DNA from: an uncultured Tidjanibacter sp.
GTDB lineage: Bacteria; Bacteroidota; Bacteroidia; Bacteroidales; Rikenellaceae
DNA length: 64,000 bases
Assembly (NCBI GenBank): GCA_947852905.1
Contig: CANTVF010000001.1
Coordinates: forward strand, 341,296 to 405,295
Direction of reading: 5' to 3'
This document shows, in pieces, positions 18,932 through 28,708 of the stretch. Under the pieces are notes generated by a model. The model had not been told where the DNA came from. It did not search any database and saw only the letters and a list, made by a program, of their open reading frames with translations. Position 1 is the first letter of the stretch. Every line of letters starts with the position of its first letter. A program made the translations under genes and the position numbers.

Positions 18932-20176
18932 CTATCCGCCGAAATTATCGTACATGATATTTTCTTTGGGAACGCCGAGATTGTCGAGCATCTTTTCCAC
19001 AGCAGCCGTCATCGGGCCGGGACCGCAGATATAGTATTCTATATCTTCAGGCGCATCATGGAACTTCAGATAGTTGTCGTAAATAACCTGATGTATGAAA
19101 CCTACGTATCCAGTCCAGTTGTCTTCCGGTTTGGGATCCGAAAGCGCTATCTCGAACCTGAAATTAGGATTCTCCTCGGCTATCTCACGATACTGGTCCT
19201 CGTAGAATATCTCCCTGCGGCTACGGGCACCGTACCAGAACGATATCGGAAGCTGCGTATGCTTTGTCTTGAAAAGATCGAAGATGTGAGAACGCATCGG
19301 AGCCATTCCGGCACCACCGCCGATAAACATTTTCTCATTGGGTGTATCCTTGACGAAGAACTCCCCGTAAGGACCGGAAATGGTTATCTTGTCTCCGGGT
19401 TTGAGCGAATAAATGTACGAAGAACAGATACCGGGATTTACCTTCATGAATCCGCCAGCAGCACGATCGAAAGGAGGCGTCGCGATACGGATATTCAACA
19501 TGATGATATTGCCTTCTGCCGGGTGGTTAGCCATGGAGTATGCACGGAACGTAGGTTCCGGATTCTTAGCCACGAGATCCCACATCTTATTTTTATCCCA
19601 ATCTTCATGGAATTCGGGATCTATATCGAAATCGGAATATTTTATGGCATCGTATTTAGGTACGTCGATCTGAATATATCCGCCGCTACGGAAATTGAGA
19701 TTCTCCCCTTCCGGCAGTTTAACGACAAATTCTTTAATGAACGTAGCCACATTATGATTCGATATGACCTCGCATTCCCATTTCTTGACACCGAGTACGG
19801 CCTCCGGAACATGAATCTTGAGGTTGTCCTTAACTTTGACCTGACAACCGAGTCTCCAGTGTTCCTTCTGCTGGCGTCTGGTAAAATAACCTACCTCGGT
19901 CGGCAGTATCTCGCCGCCGCCTTCCAATACCTGACATTTACACATTCCGCAAGTTCCCTGACCGCCGCAGGCCGACGGAAGATAAATATTCTGTGCAGCC
20001 AATGTAGCGAGCAAAGACTCTCCGGTGGCAGCCGTCAACGTCTTTTCTCCGTCGTTTATGTCGATTGTCACCTCTCCGGAGGTAGTCAGTTTCGCTTTTG
20101 CGAACAACAGCAACGCCACGAGCAACAACACGATCACAAGCGCCGCTACAACCGCAATTATTATAGAAGTAGTCAT
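18932..20176 (-). CDS. nqrF: Na+-translocating NADH:quinone reductase subunit F
   Basis: Entry point for electrons from NADH. The 414-residue protein has one N-terminal membrane helix (residues 5-27), a ferredoxin-type 2Fe-2S domain with Cys70, Cys76, Cys79 and Cys111 in the expected spacing, and an FAD/NADH reductase module ([32 protein letters not shown]). It ends DNFGG, typical of NqrF. Last gene of nqrABCDEF. Confidence 0.97.
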   Translation of the reverse strand: MTTSIIIAVVAALVIVLLLVALLLFAKAKLTTSGEVTIDINDGEKTLTAATGESLLATLAAQNIYLPSACGGQGTCGMCKCQVLEGGGEILPTEVGYFTRRQQKEHWRLGCQVKVKDNLKIHVPEAVLGVKKWECEVISNHNVATFIKEFVVKLPEGENLNFRSGGYIQIDVPKYDAIKYSDFDIDPEFHEDWDKNKMWDLVAKNPEPTFRAYSMANHPAEGNIIMLNIRIATPPFDRAAGGFMKVNPGICSSYIYSLKPGDKITISGPYGEFFVKDTPNEKMFIGGGAGMAPMRSHIFDLFKTKHTQLPISFWYGARSRREIFYEDQYREIAEENPNFRFEIALSDPKPEDNWTGYVGFIHQVIYDNYLKFHDAPEDIEYYICGPGPMTAAVEKMLDNLGVPKENIMYDNFGG

Positions 20177-20189
20177 CTGAGTTTAAGCG

Positions 20190-20810
20190 TTAGTTGATTT
20201 GAATACCGAGAAACGACATGAATGCGATTCCCATAAGACCTGTTAAGATAAACGCTATACCGGGACCGCGCAGCGGGGCGGGTATGTTGGAATAGGTGAT
20301 CTTTTCGCGAATCGCTGCCATCATGAGGATAGCCAGCCACCAACCTATACCCGATCCGAGGCCGTATGATGCGGCTTCGCCGACATTGAGAAATTCCCTT
20401 TGCTGCATGAACAACGAACCGCCCATGATAGCACAGTTAACCGCGATAAGCGGCAGGAATATACCGAGAGAGTTATACAGCGACGGGCTGAATCTCTCCA
20501 CGATCATCTCCACCAACTGCACGAAAGACGCGATCACGGCTATGAACACGATGAAACTAAGGAAGCTGAGATCTACGTCAGCAAGTTTGGGGCTGATCCA
20601 AGCCAAAGCTCCGGGTTGCAGAAGGAATTCGTCTATCAGGTAGTTCAGCGGAACGGTTATGAACATTACGAAAGTAACGGCAGCACCGAGACCCAAAGCT
20701 GTCTTCACGTTTTTACTTACGGCAATGTATGAACACATGCCGAAGAAATAGGCGAACACCATATTGTCGATAAAGATCGACTTTATGAAAATATTAAAAA
20801 TGCTTTCCAT
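20190..20810 (-). CDS. nqrE: Na+-translocating NADH:quinone reductase subunit E
   Basis: A 206-residue polytopic membrane subunit related to RnfA, with conserved intramembrane Cys in FGMCSYIAVSK and in IAVNCAIMGGS. About six hydrophobic segments. NqrD and NqrE form the pseudo-symmetric membrane core of the Na+ pump. It lies 11 bases after nqrD and 13 before nqrF. Confidence 0.97.
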   Translation of the reverse strand: MESIFNIFIKSIFIDNMVFAYFFGMCSYIAVSKNVKTALGLGAAVTFVMFITVPLNYLIDEFLLQPGALAWISPKLADVDLSFLSFIVFIAVIASFVQLVEMIVERFSPSLYNSLGIFLPLIAVNCAIMGGSLFMQQREFLNVGEAASYGLGSGIGWWLAILMMAAIREKITYSNIPAPLRGPGIAFILTGLMGIAFMSFLGIQIN

Positions 20811-20821
20811 ACACTATCCTC

Positions 20822-21475
20822 CTATTTTTCTATAAGGTCACGGTTTTTACTGCGATGTATCCAGATGATAACGCCGACGATGATCAGCGCCATTGGAGGC
20901 AGCAACATGAGACTGTTATTTACATATCCCTGTTCATACAGCCATTGCGGTATTATCTGATAACCCCACAGAGTACCAGATCCGAAAAGTTCGCGCACGA
21001 TAGCGACGACAATCAATATCAGACCGTACCCCAGACCGTTACCTATACCGTCGAGGAACGAAGGCCAAGGCTTGTTGCCGAGAGCGAACGCCTCCACGCG
21101 GCCCATGATTATACAGTTCGTAATGATAAGGCCGACGAATACGGACAACTGTTTGCTGACATCGTATACATAGGCTTTAAGCACTTGATCGACCAGAATT
21201 ACGAGGGTAGCGATCACAACCAACTGCACGATGATACGTATACGGTTCGGAATACCTTTACGCAGACATGACATTATAAGGTTCGAGAATGCCGTCACAA
21301 CGGTTACCGACACAGCCATTACGAATGCCGGTTTGAGTTTGGCCGTTACGGCAAGTGCCGAACAAATACCGAGTATCTGCACTATAACCGGATTGTTCCG
21401 GTTCAGCGGTCCCCACAACAACTTCATATTCTTGAGTGAGAACATAGGCTCTTTTTCTTCTACTCCCTTACTCAT
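20822..21475 (-). CDS. nqrD: Na+-translocating NADH:quinone reductase subunit D
   Basis: A 217-residue polytopic subunit related to RnfE. ATG at 21475 was chosen because it overlaps the nqrC stop in ATGAGTAA, an arrangement typical of coupled genes; the open frame further upstream lies inside nqrC. Intramembrane Cys residues occur in [10 protein letters not shown] and [10 protein letters not shown], matching those of NqrE. Confidence 0.96.
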   Translation of the reverse strand: MSKGVEEKEPMFSLKNMKLLWGPLNRNNPVIVQILGICSALAVTAKLKPAFVMAVSVTVVTAFSNLIMSCLRKGIPNRIRIIVQLVVIATLVILVDQVLKAYVYDVSKQLSVFVGLIITNCIIMGRVEAFALGNKPWPSFLDGIGNGLGYGLILIVVAIVRELFGSGTLWGYQIIPQWLYEQGYVNNSLMLLPPMALIIVGVIIWIHRSKNRDLIEK

Positions 21476-22271
21476 AACTTTCGATTTTATTTTCTTCAAC
21501 GTTGGTTGCAACGGCTGCAGGCACGATCTCTACGGAAGGTTTCGCCGTCTGCTTTTCGATAAACGGCAGATATGCATCCAGACAGTCGTACAACATTGTC
21601 TCCACGCCGCGGCTCGTTATAGTACCTCCCGAAACGGCATCTACCGCATGGTCGTTACCGGCCGAAGCGCCGACGCCTTTCAATACTGCTATGCTTACGA
21701 ACTCCCCGTCGCTCATGATCGTCTTTCCGCGGAACTGATCGGCGAAATGCGGCGTCGCGATTTCCGCACCGAGGCCGGGAGTCTCTCCCTGATGGGCGAA
21801 CACCGCTCCGTAAATGGTATCCCAATCGTTTTCAAGAGCAATATACCCCCAGATCGGTCCCCACAAGCCGGCTCCGTAAACGGAAAGGATATTGAGTACG
21901 GTACCGTCGTCGAGTTTGGCGGTAAATATCGGGAGACGCATCTCCTCGCGAGGCTTCGCATATTCGGCTTTGAGCATGTCAAGCAACGCGAAAGCGTCTA
22001 CGCCTTCTACCCTGTCGCCCAATCCGTTGACTACATAACTATCGATTATATACTTAGCATATTCGTCCTGAATATATTTGGTCTTGTCTTTAACCTTATC
22101 GGCATCTCCGCCAAGTCCTATAGTATTGAGGATAGCGCCCTGTTTTTCGACAGCTATGTTTGCCTGTTGTCTTCCTTTCAAGGACATTGCGGCCACCGAA
22201 AGGAGCACTGCAACGATGACGATCATCACCGTCGCATAGATTACTATATAAACGTTATTATTCTTATTCAT
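21468..22271 (-). CDS. nqrC: Na+-translocating NADH:quinone reductase subunit C
   Basis: A 267-residue membrane-anchored flavoprotein with one N-terminal helix. The covalent FMN attachment motif is in [14 protein letters not shown] (phosphoester Thr in the SGGTITS segment). [12 protein letters not shown] is a conserved NqrC/RnfG block. The 3' end overlaps nqrD by eight bases. Confidence 0.96.
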   Translation of the reverse strand: MNKNNNVYIVIYATVMIVIVAVLLSVAAMSLKGRQQANIAVEKQGAILNTIGLGGDADKVKDKTKYIQDEYAKYIIDSYVVNGLGDRVEGVDAFALLDMLKAEYAKPREEMRLPIFTAKLDDGTVLNILSVYGAGLWGPIWGYIALENDWDTIYGAVFAHQGETPGLGAEIATPHFADQFRGKTIMSDGEFVSIAVLKGVGASAGNDHAVDAVSGGTITSRGVETMLYDCLDAYLPFIEKQTAKPSVEIVPAAVATNVEENKIESYE

Positions 22272-22277
22272 GGCCGC

Positions 22278-23474
22278 CTACTGTTTTGCTGTTTTCAAAC
22301 GTTTGTTCCTCCTGCGGACATTCGCCTGTACTACATAGTAGTCTACGAGCGGCGACAGCGCATTGACGAACAATATCGAGAGCATCATACCTTCCGGATA
22401 ACCGGGATTGACAACCCTGATGAGAACTGCGAGCATACCTATGATAAGACCTGTTATCACCTTGCCCACATTGGTCTGGCTGGAAGTCACAGGATCGGTA
22501 GCCATGAACACTGCACCGAACGCGAAACCGCCGAGCAACCAATGGTAGTAAGCAGGCATCTCCATATAGGCATTACCGCCGACAAGGTTGAATATCAACC
22601 CCATAACAAGACCACCGGCAAACACGCTGACCATTGTACGCCAGCTTGCCACTCCTGTCCAAATAAGGATCACGGCACCTATCAGAATACAGAAAGTCGA
22701 CACTTCGCCTATACTTCCCGGTATGAATCCCCAAAACCAGTCCATTGGGGTCGTTCCGCCGAAATCGAGAGTTGCGGCTCCGGAGCTGACACTGTCGGTA
22801 ATGTATCCGAGCGGAGTCGCACCGGAAAATCCGTCTACATACTCACCTCCTTTGGTAACACCCCTTACCCAGACGTGTTCGCCGGATATTTTAGGAGTAT
22901 ATGCGAAGAATACGAATGCACGGGCCAACAATGCGGGGTTGAACACGTTCATACCTGTTCCGCCGAACACCTCCTTACCGAATACCACGGCAAAAGCCAC
23001 CGCGAGGGCGAGTATCCACAACGGAATATCTATAGGCATGATCATCGGTACGAGAAGTCCCGTCACGAGGAAACCTTCGTTAACCTCTTCGCCGCGTTTC
23101 TGGGCGACGGCAAATTCTATACCCAGTCCGACTACATACGATACGATGATCATCGGCAACATACGTACGAAACCGTACCACCAGCATTTCAGCCACATGG
23201 CCTGCGATACCGGATCGGCTACGGCCGCGAAGTGCTGGTAACCGACGTTATACATACCGAACAGCAATGCGGGAATGAGAGCTATGATTACGACGATCAT
23301 CGTACGTTTCAGATCGTTCACGTCACGTATGTGACTGCCCTTCTTCGTCACCGTATTGGGCACGAAAAGGAACGTTTCGAATGCATCGAACGTAGAATGC
23401 AGGAAACCGAGACGTCCTCCTTTGGAGAAGGTCGGTTTCATATTATCTACGATTTTTCTTAATTGTTTCTCCAT
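22278..23474 (-). CDS. nqrB: Na+-translocating NADH:quinone reductase subunit B
   Basis: A 398-residue membrane subunit related to RnfD, carrying covalent FMN and taking part in Na+ translocation. The FMN threonine is in the GFSGATPLG motif. About ten hydrophobic segments. It starts five bases after nqrA ends and stops seven before nqrC. Confidence 0.96.
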   Translation of the reverse strand: MEKQLRKIVDNMKPTFSKGGRLGFLHSTFDAFETFLFVPNTVTKKGSHIRDVNDLKRTMIVVIIALIPALLFGMYNVGYQHFAAVADPVSQAMWLKCWWYGFVRMLPMIIVSYVVGLGIEFAVAQKRGEEVNEGFLVTGLLVPMIMPIDIPLWILALAVAFAVVFGKEVFGGTGMNVFNPALLARAFVFFAYTPKISGEHVWVRGVTKGGEYVDGFSGATPLGYITDSVSSGAATLDFGGTTPMDWFWGFIPGSIGEVSTFCILIGAVILIWTGVASWRTMVSVFAGGLVMGLIFNLVGGNAYMEMPAYYHWLLGGFAFGAVFMATDPVTSSQTNVGKVITGLIIGMLAVLIRVVNPGYPEGMMLSILFVNALSPLVDYYVVQANVRRRNKRLKTAKQ

Positions 23475-23478
23475 ATCC

Positions 23479-24840
23479 TTAGCTCAACTCTTTAATCATC
23501 AAATTGATGCCGTCGGCAATCACAGCCTGCATTTCGGTCTTTGACGGATCGACGAATTCACACAAGGCAAAATCTTCGGGAAGTACTTCGTAAATTCCGA
23601 GATTTTCCATCTTATCTATGTCGCCGGCCATGCAGGCTTTAAGAAGGTAAAGCGGGTAAATGTCCATAGGCAGATAACGGTCGTAAAGTCCTGTTACCAC
23701 CAATGCGCGTTTGCCGCCATGCAGATTCGTATCGAGATCGTATACCTTTCGGGGCATGAGCCATGAAAAGTAACTGTGCGAAACCGAAAATTTGTTGAAA
23801 CGCGGTGCGATCCAACCGAGCAGCTCATATTTGTCGCCTTCCGGTATGACGGTCATCTGATTATGATACATGTCAATATAACTGTCCGCATCGGCCTTGC
23901 AACCGGTAAGCACGTTACCTATGATCATACGGAAACTGTCGCCGGCTGCCTGACGTTTGATACCCACGGCCGTAGCTATTTGTACAACGGGAGCGCCAAC
24001 CATGACAGTAACATATTTGGGATCAACTATTTCGGAACCGGTAACGGCTATCGTCTTGCGCATGTCTACCCTGCCGGTATTGAACAGGCGACCTATGACA
24101 GCTACATTCTGAATATCCACGGTCCACACAACCTCGCCCTTATTGATCGGATCGACATGATGTATCTGTACCCCTACGTTACCAGCCGGGTGGGGTCCTT
24201 CGAACAAATGCTGTTCGGCACTGTTCAGGCGATTCAACACGCCCTGCTGACCGTTACGGAGGCCGATGTGCACCTTACCGTCGGTAAGTTTTTTCAGGAC
24301 CTCGATACCCTTGGCGAGATTGTCGTACTCGTTTTCAAGTACGAAATTCATGTCCGGCGCCAACGGAGCAGAATCGAATCCGGAAATGAAAATAGATTTA
24401 GGAGTGTCCGACGGATTGGCTATTATGCCGTAAGGCCGCTGTATTATCATCGGCCACAATCCGCTCTTAAGAAGTACATCGGTAATAGTTTCCCGCGTCG
24501 AATCGGCAGGCGACGCTACCTCGAATTTCTCATACTCCATAGTAGGATCGGCATCTATGACAACCGATAGTATCCTTCGCTTTTCTCCACGCCGTATCGC
24601 CGATACCGTTCCGCTCACGGGCGATGTGAACAGTATCTGCGGACGAGCCTTGTCGAAAAACAGAGGTGTACCGGCTTTCACTTTACCACCCTCAGCTACG
24701 AGCAGTTTCGGGGTAATTCCGGGAAAGCTGTCAGGCACGACGGCATAGGTAGAGTACAGAGGCATTTCCACGCGCGTCCTCTGCGCTTCACCGACCAGCC
24801 GAATGTCCAGACCTCGTTTCAGTTTTATGACTTTCGACAT
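23479..24840 (-). CDS. nqrA: Na+-translocating NADH:quinone reductase subunit A
   Basis: The 453-residue peripheral subunit of the NQR pump, first gene of the operon. It begins MSKVIKLKRGLDIRLVGEA, a normal NqrA N-terminus, and has the TGLYDRYLPMDIYPLYLLKA block near the C-terminus. The complete A-F set with tight spacing indicates a functional sodium pump that couples NADH oxidation to menaquinone reduction. Confidence 0.96.
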   Translation of the reverse strand: MSKVIKLKRGLDIRLVGEAQRTRVEMPLYSTYAVVPDSFPGITPKLLVAEGGKVKAGTPLFFDKARPQILFTSPVSGTVSAIRRGEKRRILSVVIDADPTMEYEKFEVASPADSTRETITDVLLKSGLWPMIIQRPYGIIANPSDTPKSIFISGFDSAPLAPDMNFVLENEYDNLAKGIEVLKKLTDGKVHIGLRNGQQGVLNRLNSAEQHLFEGPHPAGNVGVQIHHVDPINKGEVVWTVDIQNVAVIGRLFNTGRVDMRKTIAVTGSEIVDPKYVTVMVGAPVVQIATAVGIKRQAAGDSFRMIIGNVLTGCKADADSYIDMYHNQMTVIPEGDKYELLGWIAPRFNKFSVSHSYFSWLMPRKVYDLDTNLHGGKRALVVTGLYDRYLPMDIYPLYLLKACMAGDIDKMENLGIYEVLPEDFALCEFVDPSKTEMQAVIADGINLMIKELS

Positions 24841-25160
24841 ATTATGATTGAATTGGTATAAGTGTTTCGAAACAAATCCCTAAAAAGCTCTTAAAATCAT
24901 CGTTTTTCGATTTCCACGGCAAATTTACGCTTATTTTTCAGTATTAAAACCCTTAATGTGATTTTTTTCACAGATAAATTTCACTATAATTTCGGATACC
25001 GATATAAGTACCGAAACCACGTCGGGACATTACCGGCAGTGACAAACCGCCACGATAGCAAACAGCCCTCGGTTCATGGTCCGTCACGTCTTGCGAGCAA
25101 TAAATATTATGATCTCGTCCAGACCATTTAGGACGGTTTTTCATACCTTTGTAACCGGCA
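24841..25160. promoter_or_regulatory. Divergent regulatory gap between nqrA and the TatD gene
   Basis: No gene. On the minus strand TAAATTTG (24927-24920) is an exact -7 match with TTTT 18 bases upstream, a good candidate for the nqr promoter. A 12-base perfect palindrome TGTTTCGAAACA (24863-24874) sits in the presumed nqr leader. On the plus strand TACCTTTG (25144-25151) matches the -7 consensus nine bases before the TatD ATG. Confidence 0.55.
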
Positions 25161-25808
25161 ATGACTCCATTCATAGACATACATACGCATTCGACGACAC
25201 CTTCCGCAAATGACACAATAACGATACGGAATTATCGTGTCGGATATGACGATGCTCTACCCGCCAGACCGTTTTCGGCAGGAGTACACCCGTGGGATGC
25301 GGCAACAGTCGCCCTATCGGAGGCTGAAAGGTTTTTGAACATATGCGACTGCGTAGCGATAGGAGAAATCGGAATAGATAAATCCAAAGAATACACCGAC
25401 TCTCAGACACCCATGTTTGAAATGCAACTGTCGGTAGCCGAACGACGCGGCCTGCCGATAATCATACATTGCGTCAAAGCCTTCGAAGAGGTCATGTCGA
25501 TACTCGGAAAGTACGAACTGCCCGCCGTCATATTCCACGGTTATATAGGCAACCGAATACAGACTGCACGTATCGCCGAAAGAGGTTATTTCATATCGGC
25601 AGGCACACGGTCGTTCGCCTCACCCAAAACCGTTGAATCGCTCAAGCATTTTCCATCAGACCGTCTGTTTCTCGAAACGGACGATTCGACGGCAACGATA
25701 AGCGATATGTACGACTCGGCAGCACATTTACTGGGACTGGAATCGGACAATCTGAAAGCCATTTTATACGATAACTTCACAAAAATATTTCCACGGATAC
25801 GACTATGA
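25161..25808 (+). CDS. TatD-family metal-dependent hydrolase
   Basis: A 215-residue TIM-barrel hydrolase of the TatD DNase-like group. Visible metal ligands: DIHTHS at the N-terminus, GEIGID, IIHCVKA, the His in IFHGYIG and ETDDS. TatD proteins act as 3'-5' exonucleases or related hydrolases; substrate unknown. Shorter than E. coli TatD (about 260) but all motifs are present. Overlaps the next gene by four bases. Confidence 0.88.
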   Translation: MTPFIDIHTHSTTPSANDTITIRNYRVGYDDALPARPFSAGVHPWDAATVALSEAERFLNICDCVAIGEIGIDKSKEYTDSQTPMFEMQLSVAERRGLPIIIHCVKAFEEVMSILGKYELPAVIFHGYIGNRIQTARIAERGYFISAGTRSFASPKTVESLKHFPSDRLFLETDDSTATISDMYDSAAHLLGLESDNLKAILYDNFTKIFPRIRL

Positions 25809-26524
25809 GTTGGCTCGAAAGAACGGAACTGTTATTGGGCGAAGAAAAGACCGCCATTCTCCGACAGACGCACGTACTCGTAGTCGGCTTGGGAGGCGTA
25901 GGCGCTTATGCCGCGGAAATGTTGTGCCGGGCAGGTATAGGACAACTTACGATAGCAGATGCCGACACTGTGAGTGTCAGCAATATAAACAGGCAACTCG
26001 TAGCGCTAAATTCTACCATAGGCCGACATAAGACGCAAGTCATGGCCGAAAGACTGCTCGACATAAATCCGAATTTGAAACTGACTGTAGTAGACCGTTT
26101 CATAAAGGACGATGCAACGTTTGAATTGCTTGACAGCGACAGCTTCGATTACGTTGTAGACGCGATAGACACCCTTTCGCCCAAAGCACACTTAATCAAG
26201 GGTGCTCTCGACCGCCATATACCTATCGTCAGTTCCATGGGATCGGGAGCCAAAACCGATCCTACGATGGTCGAAATAGCCGACATAGCGCGAACACACC
26301 ACTGTCCTCTCGCCCACATGCTCCGCAAACGATTGCACAAGATGGGTATACATACGGGCTTTTATGCCGTATTTTCGGCCGAAAAAGTGCGTGAAGGCGC
26401 CATGATAATCGAAGAACAGACAAACAAGAAGTCCAATACCGGAACAATCTCGTATATGCCTGCCGTATTCGGGTGTTGTTGCGCATCGGTCGTAATCCGT
26501 GACCTATTGGGTGAAATGAGATAG
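25805..26524 (+). CDS. tcdA: tRNA threonylcarbamoyladenosine dehydratase (TcdA/CsdL-like)
   Basis: An E1-like ATP-dependent enzyme that cyclises t6A37 in tRNA. The 239-residue product has the nucleotide-binding motif GLGGVGAYAAEML (about residues 29-41), the Arg finger in NINRQ and the C-terminal FGCCCASVVIRDLL region. It starts inside the TatD gene (ATGA overlap). Other E1-like families (MoeB, ThiF) usually carry CxxC zinc pairs that I do not see. Confidence 0.88.
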   Translation: MSWLERTELLLGEEKTAILRQTHVLVVGLGGVGAYAAEMLCRAGIGQLTIADADTVSVSNINRQLVALNSTIGRHKTQVMAERLLDINPNLKLTVVDRFIKDDATFELLDSDSFDYVVDAIDTLSPKAHLIKGALDRHIPIVSSMGSGAKTDPTMVEIADIARTHHCPLAHMLRKRLHKMGIHTGFYAVFSAEKVREGAMIIEEQTNKKSNTGTISYMPAVFGCCCASVVIRDLLGEMR

Positions 26525-26555
26525 TCGCATGCAATTACAAACAAAACAAGCTGAT

Positions 26556-27491
26556 ATGAAGAAAATAGTTTTTCTGGACGAATATAGTCTGAACGGAGCC
26601 GACCTGTCCGGCATAAAATGTCAGGGCGATTATACCGGTTATGAATTTACAGCCCCGGAGCAAGTGATCGAAAGAGCCCGCGATGCCGAGATAATCATTG
26701 TCAACAAAGTGAAGCTGACCGCTGAAATAATTGCGGCGCTGCCCAAACTCGAACTTATCTGCGAAGCAGCTACAGGAGTGGATAATATAGATACCGCTGC
26801 AGCAGCGGCAAGAGGAATACCGGTACGCAATGCCAAGGGATATTCGACCCATTCAGTAGCCGAAGCTACTCTCGGAGGCGCGATAAGCATGTTGCGCGAA
26901 GTGATATATTACGACAGGTTCGTAAAAGACGGCTCATATTCCGCTTCTCCCCGCTTGTTCAATTACGACCGCCCAACCCGCCAGTTGCACGGACGACATT
27001 GGGGCATAGTCGGTCTCGGTGCCATAGGACACGAAGTGGCCCGCCTCGCTTCGGCATTCGGTTGCGAAGTCGCATACCATTCCGTATCCGGATCGAAACG
27101 CGAGGAGATTTATCCGGAAAAGAGCCTTGCGGAACTGCTCGCATGGGCGGACATAGTTTCATTACACTCACCGCTGAACGACAAGACACGTAATCTCATA
27201 GGCACGGAAGAACTTAAAATAATGCGCCCTCATGCCATACTTATCAATGTGGCACGCGGTGGTATAGTCAACGAACGAGCGCTTGCCGATGCGTTGAATG
27301 ACAACATAATAGCCGGAGCCGTAATAGACGTGTTCTCGAAAGAGCCGCTCGAAGAGGCTAATCCATTGTTTAGTGTCAAAGATAAATATAAGTTGTTGTT
27401 GTCGCCGCATAACGCATGGTCGGCCGAAGAGTCTATCGCAAATTTGGTCGATTCCATATCCGACAACATCAGGACTTTCCTGCAAGCCTGA
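26556..27491 (+). CDS. D-2-hydroxyacid dehydrogenase (glycerate/lactate dehydrogenase-like)
   Basis: NAD-dependent reductase of 2-keto acids. ATG 26556 (311 residues) fits relatives, which begin MKIVxLD; the frame opens nine codons earlier. The Rossmann motif GLGAIGHEVARLA is central. The catalytic set is Arg in NVARGGIVNE, Glu in DVFSKEPLEE and His in SPHNAWSAEE. Most like the hydroxypyruvate/glycerate reductase branch, but the substrate is not decided by sequence. It follows tcdA by about 30 bases on the same strand. Confidence 0.88.
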   Translation: MKKIVFLDEYSLNGADLSGIKCQGDYTGYEFTAPEQVIERARDAEIIIVNKVKLTAEIIAALPKLELICEAATGVDNIDTAAAAARGIPVRNAKGYSTHSVAEATLGGAISMLREVIYYDRFVKDGSYSASPRLFNYDRPTRQLHGRHWGIVGLGAIGHEVARLASAFGCEVAYHSVSGSKREEIYPEKSLAELLAWADIVSLHSPLNDKTRNLIGTEELKIMRPHAILINVARGGIVNERALADALNDNIIAGAVIDVFSKEPLEEANPLFSVKDKYKLLLSPHNAWSAEESIANLVDSISDNIRTFLQA

Positions 27492-27511
27492 AAAAACATG
27501 ACAATACGAGG

Positions 27512-27542
27512 GGTGCGCCAAAACTTAACGTTTTGACGCACC
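27512..27542 (+). terminator. Hairpin after the hydroxyacid dehydrogenase gene
   Basis: 13-base arms with one mismatch (GGTGCGCCAAAAC against GTTTTGACGCACC) and a 5-base loop, 20 bases after the stop. No T-tract. Confidence 0.55.
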
Positions 27543-27680
27543 ACCTTTAAAGTGTATAAGAACGGGGTCAACACGGGATGTGGGTGACAGGAATTACCAT
27601 AAAAAATGACTCAACTAACCCGAATCACTATAGAAACAAAGTAGATTGCCCGTTAAAACACTCCATTCTTAGCTTTTGTA

Positions 27681-28262
27681 TTACCGCAATTTTACTTTGG
27701 CCCTTATACGGCTTAGACTGACTGGTGTTATACCGAGATATGAAGCGAGATACTCCAACGGTATGCGTTGCAATAATTCCGGATTGTTTTTCAACAAAAC
27801 CTCATAACGCTCCGAAGCTGTAGTAAACAACAATGGAATCAGTTTTTCTTCCGTTGCCAGAAACTCCCGCTCGGCAAACTTACGTCCCCAGTTCGCCACG
27901 TTAACATCCTGTTCAAACAGACTATACAGATTACCCCTATCCAATCGGTACAAAACGGAATCTTCCAAAAGTTCTACAGTTTCGTAACCGTATTCGTCAC
28001 TTACATAACTGCGTAACGATACCAAAGCGGTGCCTTCTCCGCCTATCCAGAACGTCACCTCCCTGCCGTCGATCGGGATATAGGCACGCGCGATTCCCTG
28101 TCCGATAAAAAACACGGAGGTTTCCACCTTGCCGGCTTCCAGAATGCGGAAACCTTTAGGATATTCTACAACAGACATACACGAAATGAGTTTGTCAGCC
28201 GACGTTTCCGGCATCGGATATATTTTATTCAATATATCCGACGGTGTCATTTTTACATTCAT
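27681..28262 (-). CDS. Crp/Fnr-family transcriptional regulator
   Basis: A 193-residue regulator with an N-terminal cyclic-nucleotide-binding-like beta barrel (residues 20-115; FRILEAGKVETSVFFIGQG) and a C-terminal helix-turn-helix (RIPLEYLASYLGITPVSLSRIRAK). No Fnr-type cysteine cluster. It is divergent from the SMR exporter gene. In Bacteroidota such short Crp-like regulators often control the adjacent gene, so it may regulate the exporter; that is inference. Confidence 0.9.
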   Translation of the reverse strand: MNVKMTPSDILNKIYPMPETSADKLISCMSVVEYPKGFRILEAGKVETSVFFIGQGIARAYIPIDGREVTFWIGGEGTALVSLRSYVSDEYGYETVELLEDSVLYRLDRGNLYSLFEQDVNVANWGRKFAEREFLATEEKLIPLLFTTASERYEVLLKNNPELLQRIPLEYLASYLGITPVSLSRIRAKVKLR

Positions 28263-28303
28263 TGCCTTGCTTCAAAATATGATATTACGTCAGTTGTTTT
28301 TAT

Positions 28304-28343
28304 CAAATGTAAAGAGCCGGACAGAATGGAAAAGTTAGCTTTG
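28304..28343. promoter_or_regulatory. Divergent -7 elements between the Crp-type gene and the SMR gene
   Basis: Minus-strand TACATTTG (28311-28304) faces the regulator and plus-strand TAGCTTTG (28336-28343) faces the exporter; both are exact TAnnTTTG matches. Neither has a clear TTTG at the usual spacing, as expected for regulated promoters. Confidence 0.5.
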
Positions 28344-28372
28344 CCGCATCATAATAAATCATACGGCATACA

Positions 28373-28693
28373 ATGAACTGGCTTATTTTAATTATCGCCG
28401 GACTGTTTGAAGTCGGCTTCACATTCTGTCTCGGAAAACTCAGGGGAGCTTCAGGCGCGGAATTTTACCTATGGATATCCGGATTCATAATTTGCATAAT
28501 TCTGAGCATGTCACTCTTAGCCAAGGCCGCTCACACCATTCCATTAGGTACGGCATACCCGGTATGGACCGGCATAGGTGCCGTCGGAACCGTAATAGTC
28601 GGCATACTTGTTTTCCACGAACCGGTATCGTTTCTTCGTCTGTTCTTCATCGCCACTCTCATAATATCCGTGATAGGATTGAAAATGGTATGA
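28373..28693 (+). CDS. Small multidrug resistance (SMR) family exporter, SugE/Gdx-like
   Basis: A 106-residue protein with four membrane helices. The essential glutamate is Glu13 (AGLFEVGFT), and GTAYPVWTGIGAVGT is the helix-3 block. The pattern fits the Gdx (guanidinium exporter) subtype better than the quaternary-ammonium subtype, but the two cannot be firmly separated by eye. I found no guanidine riboswitch in the short leader; the divergent Crp-type regulator may control it. Confidence 0.88.
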   Translation: MNWLILIIAGLFEVGFTFCLGKLRGASGAEFYLWISGFIICIILSMSLLAKAAHTIPLGTAYPVWTGIGAVGTVIVGILVFHEPVSFLRLFFIATLIISVIGLKMV

Positions 28694-28708
28694 ATATAGC
28701 CCGATAGC

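Noticed and set aside
19058..20197. 379-codon plus-strand frame opposite nqrF
   Set aside because: Shadow of nqrF, with low-complexity composition.
21231..23462. 743-codon plus-strand frame opposite nqrB and nqrC
   Set aside because: It is a shadow of the nqr operon; it has a Tyr/His/Arg-rich composition and no domain, while the minus strand encodes clear NQR subunits.
24968..25216. 82-codon minus-strand frame in the nqrA-TatD gap
   Set aside because: No family, no start context, and it overlaps the TatD start and promoter.
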